From assembly GCA_002410125.1 (NCBI GenBank), contig DHQH01000060.1:30294-48758 (forward strand): a stretch of DNA of 18,465 nt, in the 5' to 3' direction. The stretch comes from Alphaproteobacteria bacterium UBA5343. GTDB taxonomy: Bacteria; Pseudomonadota; Alphaproteobacteria; RF32; UBA5343. Within the stretch, counting starts at the first letter, position 1. Every line of letters begins with the position of its first letter. This document shows, piece by piece, positions 1-6,617 of the stretch. The notes under the pieces were generated by a model. It searched no databases and was not told the DNA's origin. It worked only from the letters and a program-made list of their open reading frames with translations. A program made the translations under genes and the position numbers.

Positions 1-633
1 ATAGAATATATTATTTTCTTCTAATCTTGGTTTGATTTCTTCAAGTAATGCTATAGCTCCAGATTGGTTGGCAGTTATAATACCAACATTTGTATAATTT
101 CTATTTTTTAACTCTTCTACTAATTTGCTTACTTGATTTTCAGGCATGGTCCAATGCATAAAGTTATATTCACCTGTTGCGATATTAGTATCAGAAGCCC
201 CAAAGCTGATATGAGGGATTTTTGCCTGCTCAGCTCTAATTGAGAAGATATTGCCAACGGTTGAAAATGCTGAGATTACAATATCTGATTTGTCGCTATA
301 GATTAATTTATTGGCAATCATTGCTCCTTTTTTAGCCTCAAAGGCATCATTTTCTATTGTGATTTCATAATTAAATTTATTGTTTTTATTGTTATCAATT
401 TCTTCTTTAGCCATAAGAATTGCTTCTTTGGTTGGGATACCAATATTAGCAATATTGCCTGTGAGAGGTAAACTAACACCTATTTTAATGGTTTCCCCAG
501 ATGTGATTTGAGACTTATCGTTTGTGAAAAATGAAACGATTATAACTAAAACAACTAACCCTACAACAGTTGCTAGCCATTTTCTATCAATTCCATTTAA
601 TTTAGATTTGATTTTTTCGAACTTATCTTGCAT
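1..633 (-). CDS. Branched-chain amino acid-type ABC transporter substrate-binding protein (partial, C-terminus beyond window)
   Basis: The reading frame is open from an ATG at 633 to the left edge, giving 211 codons with no stop, so the C-terminal part lies outside the window. I read the protein by hand from the minus strand. It has a short cytoplasmic N-terminus, a hydrophobic segment at about residues 29-44 (WLATVVGLVVLVIIVSFF region), then the Peripla_BP_6 (LivJ/LivK-like) start IKIGVSLPLTGNIANIG and typical later blocks such as ANKLIYSDKSDIVISAFST. The start is supported by GAAGGA upstream. It follows the stop of the preceding gene by 22 nt in the same direction and is clearly a tandem paralogue of it. 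There is no lipobox cysteine, so the hydrophobic segment is probably an uncleaved membrane anchor. The family takes up amino acids, amides or related small ligands; this ligand cannot be told from sequence. Remaining transporter genes (livM, livG, livF) may lie further left. Confidence 0.85.
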   Translation of the reverse strand, partial: MQDKFEKIKSKLNGIDRKWLATVVGLVVLVIIVSFFTNDKSQITSGETIKIGVSLPLTGNIANIGIPTKEAILMAKEEIDNNKNNKFNYEITIENDAFEAKKGAMIANKLIYSDKSDIVISAFSTVGNIFSIRAEQAKIPHISFGASDTNIATGEYNFMHWTMPENQVSKLVEELKNRNYTNVGIITANQSGAIALLEEIKPRLEENNIFY

Positions 634-655
634 ATCTCTATCCTTCTCATTAAGG

Positions 656-1768
656 CTAATTTTCTATTGGCACTATTTTTCCATCTATAACTTCTTTTAT
701 AGATGCTTTTGAGCGAACTACTCCATCGGGATCAATATTAATTTCTCCAACTGAATAGTTGAAAGTTTTTATTTCTTTTAGCTTCTTCACAACATCTTTA
801 TTATTTGGAATAACTTCACCCTCTCTAACTTCGGTATTTTCATAGCCTGCAACAATTAGCTTGGCTATGTCATAAGCAAAGGTTGTTCCATAAACTAAAT
901 CTTTGTTATATTTCTTCATATATGAGTTTAAGAAATCTTTATTTTCAGTTGAAACTGTTGCTTCCCATGAACCATTGAACAATTCTTTATTACTACTAAC
1001 ATCAAAAAAAGCTGTAGTGGTTATATGTTCGTTATCAATTCCTAGTTCCTTCATTTGTTTAATGATTAAGTCAAACTCTGGAGGTAATACAGTGATTAGA
1101 TAATAATCTGGATTAGTTGATTTGGCTTTTTCAATGATTGTATTAAAAAATCTTTCACCATCATTGAATTTTTCAAAAGCGGAAATAATGATGCCTTTTT
1201 GGGTTAATTTCTTTTTAGCATGTTGGGCCCCAATATAAGCACCTGAGTTGGTTGATGTTAGGATTGCGATTTTTTTAGCACCAATTTTTTTTGCATAATC
1301 AGAGTAAACATCAATTACTTCTTCGGTTTGGGTTTGATGGATAAAACTATAATAGCCTTTCCTTGCGACATCAGCATTCCAAGTATTACAGAAGTGAAGA
1401 AGTTCGTATTGCTCTGCTAGAGTGCTAACAAAAAGACCAGCATTAGAGAAAAAGCTAATGATTGCATCAGCCTTATCAATATTGATTAACTTATTTGCGG
1501 CAATGGCTGTTTTTGAGGTAGTTAATTGATCATCTTCAAAAATTACATTATAGTGAAATTTATTATTAGGATTGTTATTTTCTTCTTCAATTGCCATCAA
1601 GGTTGCATTTTTAGCCCCCTCTCCCATATCGGCAACACGACCAGTTAGTGGCAGAATAGCACCAATTGTAACTATAGGCTTGTCTGTATTAGTATTGGAT
1701 GGTTTATTTACCATAAATGCAAATATTATGATTAATAAAACGATTACGAGTAAATAAACCTTTTTCAT
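656..1768 (-). CDS. Branched-chain amino acid-type ABC transporter substrate-binding protein
   Basis: This 370-residue protein belongs to the periplasmic binding protein type 1 family (Peripla_BP_6, LivJ/LivK-like). It begins with a hydrophobic segment at residues 4-20 (VYLLVIVLLIIIFAFMV), followed by the family start VTIGAILPLTGRVADMG near residue 33 and blocks such as AANKLINIDKADAIISFFS and STNSGAYIGAQHAKKKL. Length fits the family (about 360-400). There is no cysteine near the end of the hydrophobic segment and no obvious signal peptidase I site, so it may be membrane-anchored rather than soluble; this is inference. It starts 5 nt after the stop of the LivH-like permease, with AGGAA lying in the 3' end of that gene, and is followed 22 nt later by a paralogue. 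Function in ligand capture for an ABC importer is well supported by family and context; the ligand is unknown. Confidence 0.92.
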   Translation of the reverse strand: MKKVYLLVIVLLIIIFAFMVNKPSNTNTDKPIVTIGAILPLTGRVADMGEGAKNATLMAIEEENNNPNNKFHYNVIFEDDQLTTSKTAIAANKLINIDKADAIISFFSNAGLFVSTLAEQYELLHFCNTWNADVARKGYYSFIHQTQTEEVIDVYSDYAKKIGAKKIAILTSTNSGAYIGAQHAKKKLTQKGIIISAFEKFNDGERFFNTIIEKAKSTNPDYYLITVLPPEFDLIIKQMKELGIDNEHITTTAFFDVSSNKELFNGSWEATVSTENKDFLNSYMKKYNKDLVYGTTFAYDIAKLIVAGYENTEVREGEVIPNNKDVVKKLKEIKTFNYSVGEINIDPDGVVRSKASIKEVIDGKIVPIEN

Positions 1769-1773
1769 TTTTC

Positions 1774-2643
1774 TTATTCCTGTGTTTGTTTAACAAAAAT
1801 TCCTTGTGGTTTGAAATATAAGAAGATAATGAATAATATGAAGGCGATTGTATCTCTCCATTCTGATGCGAAGATTAAAACACCTAGATTTTCTACAAAT
1901 CCTAAGAATAATGCTCCAAAGAATGCTCCATAAACACTACCAATTCCACCAATGATTGCGGCGATGATACCCTTAAATAACATAGAGAAGCCCATAACAG
2001 GCTCTAAACCGGTATCAAACCCAGCAAGAACACCCGCTAGAGCTGCTACAAATCCGCAAAGTCCGAAAACTAAACCAATAAACATATCTGTTCTGATTCC
2101 AATGATGTGGGCTAAATCTTTACTATCGGAAATGGCTCTAATTAGTTTACCAAATAAGGTTTTCTTTAGAAGTAATGCAAAACCCAAGAGAACAACTAGG
2201 TTTACGATGATTGTAAGTAATTGAACCGATGAAACATAAGCACCAAAAAATTCATAAACTTTGGAACTATCAATTTTGCCTAAAGTTTTGAATTGAGGGT
2301 TATAAGCAAGAGTAATTAATGCTTCCATCATTGTATAAACACCTAAGGAAGCAACGAGCAATACCATGCCTGAGGCACCTTTTTGTCTTAGTGGCATATA
2401 GATGTATCTATCAAATGCGAATGAGAAGAATGATGCTATAATTAGAGCAATTGCGATTGATGGTACAATATGCCAACCCATAAGATGGAGTAACATATAA
2501 GTTATATAACCTGCAATTGCTGAAATTGATCCATGTGTCATATTGAAAAATGGAATGGTTGAGTAAAGCAAAGAGAAACTTTGAGACATTAACCCATATA
2601 CTGAGCCAATAATGATGGAGTTCATTAAAAGTTGTATTAGCAT
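1774..2643 (-). CDS. livH: LivH-like branched-chain amino acid ABC transporter permease
   Basis: This 289-residue, highly hydrophobic protein matches the LivH branch of the BPD_transp_2 permease family, which forms one half of the inner-membrane channel of LIV-type ABC importers. Visible family features are the N-terminal IIIGSVYGLMSQSFSLLYST, the FFNMTHGSISAIAGY block near residue 33, and the late glycine-rich stretch AIIGGIGSVYGAFFGALFLG (about residues 231-250), followed by a final membrane segment and FKPQGIF. I estimate about eight membrane segments. The ATG is preceded by AGAGG at good spacing and by a sigma70-like promoter, so this is probably the first gene of the transporter operon. 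Both following genes encode binding proteins; no partner permease (LivM) or ATPases are in the window. The symbol reflects family membership; the transported ligand could be an amino acid, amide or urea-like compound. Confidence 0.9.
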   Translation of the reverse strand: MLIQLLMNSIIIGSVYGLMSQSFSLLYSTIPFFNMTHGSISAIAGYITYMLLHLMGWHIVPSIAIALIIASFFSFAFDRYIYMPLRQKGASGMVLLVASLGVYTMMEALITLAYNPQFKTLGKIDSSKVYEFFGAYVSSVQLLTIIVNLVVLLGFALLLKKTLFGKLIRAISDSKDLAHIIGIRTDMFIGLVFGLCGFVAALAGVLAGFDTGLEPVMGFSMLFKGIIAAIIGGIGSVYGAFFGALFLGFVENLGVLIFASEWRDTIAFILFIIFLYFKPQGIFVKQTQE

Positions 2644-2674
2644 TTTTTACCTCTTTTATATATATTATTCATAT

Positions 2675-2702
2675 ATAATAAAGGTAAAGATAGATGAGTC
2701 AA
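2675..2702 (-). promoter_or_regulatory. Sigma70-like promoter of the LivH/binding-protein operon
   Basis: On the minus strand, TTGACT (2697-2702) and TATTAT (2675-2680) are separated by 16 bp; each matches the consensus hexamer at 5 of 6 bases. The ATG of the permease lies 31 nt beyond the -10, with AGAGG between. This suggests the transporter genes are transcribed separately from the glmU-glmS group, although no clear terminator is seen between them. Confidence 0.6.
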
Positions 2703-2750
2703 TTTAAATTATTAAAAAATCATTAACAAAAACCTAGAGTCCGAAGAGTA

Positions 2751-3224
2751 TTAGTCATCACTTTTTAGGGTTTCTTTGAGAGATTTTTCTATTTTTATAA
2801 AATCTTCATAGCTTGGATTGTTACTCTCAGACTTGGTTAAGTCTAGGTTTTGAAAGTCTAGGGGATCTTCAAACTCAGTAATTGGTTCAAAGATATATTC
2901 ATCCCAAGGTTTTGATATTTCACCTTTAAACCATTTTTGATAGCCTGTAAAAATTACTTTTGTATCACAATAACTATTATTAAATACAGAGGAGATATAA
3001 CAATTGGACTTTTTGATAAACGAATCGCCTTCGGTGGCATTTTCAGTACAAATATCTAGCTCCATCATCAAAATATCAGTGCATTTAACAAAACCTCTAC
3101 CCTGTAAATCTTCTTTGATTGATAGAGAAATAGCAATAGCAAAATAGATAAAATAGGCTACTAGTAGCCCTAGTAATAGATAAAACAACACTCTCATATT
3201 TATTTTGCTAATATCTATTTTCAT
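2751..3224 (-). CDS. Small membrane-anchored protein with four cysteines, function unknown
   Basis: I do not recognise this 157-residue protein. It has one hydrophobic segment at about residues 12-34 (VLFYLLLGLLVAYFIYFAIAI region) with a short charged N-terminus, then a polar domain that would be periplasmic if the segment acts as a signal anchor. That domain carries four cysteines (48, 59, 75, 86), enough for two disulfides, and an aromatic stretch around residues 95-112 (YQKWFKGEISKPWDEY). The C-terminus is acidic and rich in Ser, Asp and Glu. It starts 5 nt after the glmS stop, with its ribosome binding site (GTAGAGTAGGTG) overlapping the end of glmS, so the two are almost certainly co-transcribed. 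The ATG, spacing and sensible composition support a real gene. A role in the envelope is only suggested by its topology and neighbours. Confidence 0.75.
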   Translation of the reverse strand: MKIDISKINMRVLFYLLLGLLVAYFIYFAIAISLSIKEDLQGRGFVKCTDILMMELDICTENATEGDSFIKKSNCYISSVFNNSYCDTKVIFTGYQKWFKGEISKPWDEYIFEPITEFEDPLDFQNLDLTKSESNNPSYEDFIKIEKSLKETLKSDD

Positions 3225-3229
3225 TACAC

Positions 3230-5053
3230 CTACTCTACAGTTACGGATTTTGCTAAATTCCTTGGTTGATCAACATCTGTTCCTTTTAATACTGAGGTAT
3301 GATAAGCTAAAATTTGAATTGGTAAAGCAAAAATTATCGGAGCGATGAAATTACTAACTGGTGGGATACAAATTTTATGTTTGATTTCTCCGTCAACAAT
3401 AGCACAACCATTATCATCACTAATAAATATAACATCTCCGTTTCTCGCTATAATTTCTTGCATATTTGATATATTTTTTTCAAATAATTCATCATTAATA
3501 CCCATAACTACAACAGGAACACCCTCTTCAATTAAGGCGATTGGTCCGTGTTTCATCTCGCCACTAGCATACCCCTCAGCATGGATATAAGAGATTTCTT
3601 TTAGTTTTAATGCTCCTTCTAGGGCTAATGGGAAACCTACACCTCTTCCTAAATAAAGAGCAGAAGTTGCATTGGTGATGGATTTTGCAATATTTTTAAT
3701 TTTGCTATCTAATTTTAATACTTCAATGGTTTTGGAAGATATTTCACTTAGTTCTTTGATATATTTTTTATAGTCTGAATTTGATATTGTTTGCTTATCT
3801 TTAGCAAATTTTAGAGCAAGACAAGCAAAAACAGATAGCTGGGTCGTAAATGCCTTAGTTGAGGCAACCCCTATTTCTGGTCCTGCTAGGGTTTGTAAAA
3901 CAATATCTGATTCCCTAGAAATTGTGCTTTCTTTAACATTTACAACGGATAAGATTTTTTGCCCATGTTCTTTGCAAAGTCTAAGGGCCGCTAAGGTATC
4001 AGCTGTTTCACCTGATTGGGATACAAAAATTGCTAAACCATTTTTAGGCAGCACTGGATTCCTATATCTAAACTCTGATGCAACATCGACATTCACATTG
4101 ATTTTAGCTAATTTCTCAATCCAATATTTTGCAGTCATTGAAGCATGATATGATGTACCACAAGCAATGATATTGATAGAAGAAATATTATCAACATCCA
4201 TATCAAAGCCCTCAATTTCTATTTCTTGAGTTTCGTTATTAATTAAAGAGTTTAGAGTGTAGCTGATAACTTGAGGTTGCTCAAAAATTTCTTTTTGCAT
4301 AAAGTGATTATATTCTCCTTTACCAATCATTGCAGATGAGGCTGAAGAATAAGAAATTTCTCTTTGAACTTCTTTATCTCCTGAATCAAAGATAATAGCC
4401 TTCTCTCTTGAAATCTTTGCAATATCACCTTCTTCAAGGTAAGATATTTTTGAAGTGATTGGAGCAAGAGCTATCGCATCAGAACCAATATACATCTCGC
4501 CTTCACCATAGCCAAGCGCTAAGGGCGAGCCTTTTCTAGAAGCTACTAAAAACTTATCATTACCATTAAATAAAACAGCAATTGCAAAAGCTCCATCTAA
4601 TTCTTTGATAGCTTTTTTACAGGCCTCTAGTTCATTATTATGTTCTAAATAATCAGTAACTAAATGAGCTATTACTTCTGTATCAGTTTCACTGATAAAT
4701 TTATGACCTTTTCTAATAAGTTTTTCTTTTAACTCTTTATAATTTTCAATGATACCGTTATGAACTACAGATAATTTTTCGGTAATATGTGGGTGAGCAT
4801 TAACAATGTTTGGAACACCATGGGTTGCCCATCTGGTATGTCCAATACCGATATTACTATCAATTGGGCTTGAAGCTAATAATTCTTCTAAGTTTTTAAT
4901 CTTACCAACTGATTTTCTGGTTTGGATTTGCTTGCTATTATCTAGTGTTGCAAGGCCTGCTGAATCATAGCCTCTATATTCTAACCTTTTTAATCCTTCT
5001 AGCAAAAAATCTACAGAGTTATTTTTACCAATAAATCCTACTATTCCACACAT
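3230..5053 (-). CDS. glmS: Glutamine-fructose-6-phosphate aminotransferase (isomerizing)
   Basis: GlmS converts fructose-6-phosphate and glutamine to glucosamine-6-phosphate, the first committed step of amino sugar synthesis, in the cytoplasm. The 607-residue length is that of the family. The N-terminal glutaminase domain (about 1-240) starts MCGIVGFIG, with Cys2 as the expected nucleophile after Met removal, and contains THGVPNIVNAHPH and HNGIIENYKELK. Two SIS isomerase domains follow, with the sugar-phosphate site SQSGETADT at residues 345-353 and YASGEMKHGPIALI near 480. The C-terminus DVDQPRNLAKSVTVE is canonical, including the lysine (K602) that forms the Schiff base with the sugar. It lies 34 nt after glmU in the same direction, with AAGGA upstream of its ATG, so glmU and glmS form an operon supplying UDP-GlcNAc. 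The leader is too short for a glmS ribozyme. Confidence 0.98.
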   Translation of the reverse strand: MCGIVGFIGKNNSVDFLLEGLKRLEYRGYDSAGLATLDNSKQIQTRKSVGKIKNLEELLASSPIDSNIGIGHTRWATHGVPNIVNAHPHITEKLSVVHNGIIENYKELKEKLIRKGHKFISETDTEVIAHLVTDYLEHNNELEACKKAIKELDGAFAIAVLFNGNDKFLVASRKGSPLALGYGEGEMYIGSDAIALAPITSKISYLEEGDIAKISREKAIIFDSGDKEVQREISYSSASSAMIGKGEYNHFMQKEIFEQPQVISYTLNSLINNETQEIEIEGFDMDVDNISSINIIACGTSYHASMTAKYWIEKLAKINVNVDVASEFRYRNPVLPKNGLAIFVSQSGETADTLAALRLCKEHGQKILSVVNVKESTISRESDIVLQTLAGPEIGVASTKAFTTQLSVFACLALKFAKDKQTISNSDYKKYIKELSEISSKTIEVLKLDSKIKNIAKSITNATSALYLGRGVGFPLALEGALKLKEISYIHAEGYASGEMKHGPIALIEEGVPVVVMGINDELFEKNISNMQEIIARNGDVIFISDDNGCAIVDGEIKHKICIPPVSNFIAPIIFALPIQILAYHTSVLKGTDVDQPRNLAKSVTVE

Positions 5054-5087
5054 AATATTATTATCCTTATATTATAATCATTGGGTA

Positions 5088-6422
5088 TTATGATTGTTGG
5101 GTCTTTTTATGTTTGATTGAGAAATTTGATATATTTCTTTGCTTAGCTCTAGTAATACCTAAAGCATCTTTTTCTACATTTTGATAGATTGCAGAATTAG
5201 CGGCTGTAATTGCATTGTCGCCAACCTCTACAGGAGCTAATAAAATGGAGTTAGAGCCTAAAAATACTTGGTTTCCAATTTTGGTTTTTCTTTTGTTAGT
5301 ACCATCATAATCATAAGATACATTACAAGTGATTGTGCCACCTCCAAAGATATTATAATCACCAATTTCTGCATCACCAATATAAGATAAGTGACTAAAT
5401 CTATTTCTAACACCAACTTTGGCATTTTTAAATTCACAGAAACTACCAATTTTTGTTCTTTCACCAATGTCAGTACCTTTTCTAACTCTACAGAATGGTT
5501 CTACTAGACATTTATCACCAATTTTACCTTGAACAATATGAGAGAATGCGTTGATTACTGTGTTTGAGCCAATTTCTACACCTTCACCAAATACTACATT
5601 TGGCTCAATAATGGTGTCTTTACCAATTTTGGTATCATGAGAGAAATATACAGTTTCTGGGGCGACTAAAGTAACACCTGATTCCATAATTTCTTTTCTT
5701 TTCTTCTCTTGGCAAAATCTTTCTAAATCAGCTAGCATTTCACGGCTATCTGCACTTGCTACTTCTTTAATATCTCCTTCAACTGCAGTTGCTTTTAATC
5801 CTTTACTTCTCGCAATTTCCACAGCATCGGTTAGATAATATTCTCCTGAAGCATTTTTATTATCAAGACTATCTATAATATCAAACATATGCTTACCGTC
5901 AAAACACATAAAGCCTGCATTACATAAATTGATTGCTTTTTCCTCTTCGCTTGCATCTTTAAATTCTACAATTTTAGTAAGTTCATTATTTTTAACTACT
6001 AATCTACCATATTTTTTAGGATCTTCTGCTCTAAAGCCAAGAACCACAACAGAGTTTCCTTCTCTTACTTTATCTGTCATTTTATTTATAGTATCTGCTG
6101 TTACAAGTGGAGTATCTCCATACATTACCATAACTGGACCTTGACAATCCTTTAATTTATCTTTGGCACTTAAAACTGCATGACCTGTGCCTAATTGTTC
6201 GTATTGAATAGCAGTATCATAAGGAGCAACTGTATCTTTTACAATTTCCATATCTTCACCAATAACAGCAACAATTTTTTCTGCACCAACATCTTCTAAA
6301 GTTGCTATAACATGTTTTATCATTGGACGCCCCATTACTTTATGCATTACTTTTGGGAGATCTGACTTCATTCTGGTACCTTGTCCGGCGGCTAATACAA
6401 CTGCTGCAATATTTTTACTCAT
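5088..6422 (-). CDS. glmU: Bifunctional GlcNAc-1-phosphate uridyltransferase / glucosamine-1-phosphate acetyltransferase
   Basis: GlmU acetylates glucosamine-1-phosphate and then couples it to UTP to give UDP-GlcNAc for peptidoglycan and lipopolysaccharide. The 444-residue protein has the nucleotidyltransferase half first (about 1-225), with LAAGQGTRMKSDLPK at residues 11-25, then QLGTGHA, MYGDTPL and ASGEYYLTDA. The left-handed beta-helix acetyltransferase half follows (about 245-430). By alignment from memory with E. coli, His344 corresponds to catalytic His363, and the nearby Glu, Lys, Tyr and Asn positions are present. Odd point: the conserved CNYDG loop reads CNVSYDYDG, a four-residue insertion directly after Asn367, and NIGAGT is NIFGGGT. 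AAGGA lies upstream of the ATG. No convincing promoter could be chosen in the AT-rich upstream spacer. It is followed by glmS. Confidence 0.97.
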   Translation of the reverse strand: MSKNIAAVVLAAGQGTRMKSDLPKVMHKVMGRPMIKHVIATLEDVGAEKIVAVIGEDMEIVKDTVAPYDTAIQYEQLGTGHAVLSAKDKLKDCQGPVMVMYGDTPLVTADTINKMTDKVREGNSVVVLGFRAEDPKKYGRLVVKNNELTKIVEFKDASEEEKAINLCNAGFMCFDGKHMFDIIDSLDNKNASGEYYLTDAVEIARSKGLKATAVEGDIKEVASADSREMLADLERFCQEKKRKEIMESGVTLVAPETVYFSHDTKIGKDTIIEPNVVFGEGVEIGSNTVINAFSHIVQGKIGDKCLVEPFCRVRKGTDIGERTKIGSFCEFKNAKVGVRNRFSHLSYIGDAEIGDYNIFGGGTITCNVSYDYDGTNKRKTKIGNQVFLGSNSILLAPVEVGDNAITAANSAIYQNVEKDALGITRAKQRNISNFSIKHKKTQQS

Positions 6423-6534
6423 TATCTTTTCCTTAAATATTATTGTTTACATTGTTGATTATCATTAATTCACATATTAATAAAAATGAAAACTCAAATT
6501 TTATTAACTAGTGTTACAAAGTTTAATTTTGTTG

Positions 6535-6604
6535 GATAGATTGATGTTTTATATAGATTTATCTAATTTATAGATGTATTTTTTTGTATAGATAATTTAT
6601 TTTT
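6535..6604 (+). repeat. Phased direct-repeat array (ATAGAT every 17-18 bp) upstream of the DUF2207 gene
   Basis: Within the 195-nt divergent spacer (6423-6617), GATAGAT occurs at 6535 and TATAGAT at 6552, 6569 and 6587, at intervals of 17, 17 and 18 bp. The rest of each unit is T-rich. The array ends about 14 nt before the ATG of the plus-strand gene, where AGAGGTG acts as ribosome binding site. TATAGA at 6552-6557 could be a -10 with TTGTTG at 6529-6534 as -35 (17-bp spacing), so the repeats may partly be overlapping promoter elements. The rest of the spacer, 6423-6534, is AT-rich with no clear promoter for glmU. Confidence 0.55.
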
Positions 6605-6617
6605 TAGAGGTGTTTTT

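Noticed and set aside
524..712. Small plus-strand frame across the gap between the two binding-protein genes
   Set aside because: It lies mostly opposite confident coding sequence and has no supporting start signal.
2703..2750. Possible terminator after the four-cysteine protein gene (a TTCGGA-centred stretch before TTTTTG on the minus strand)
   Set aside because: The flanking ACTCT blocks are direct, not inverted, repeats, and no stable stem could be drawn.
5054..5087. Possible glmS ribozyme/riboswitch in front of glmS
   Set aside because: The gap is only 34 nt, far too short for the ribozyme, which is also characteristic of Firmicutes.
6423..6480. Promoter for glmU (GATAAT near 6459)
   Set aside because: No -35 hexamer with acceptable spacing and match could be found; any call would be guesswork in such AT-rich sequence.
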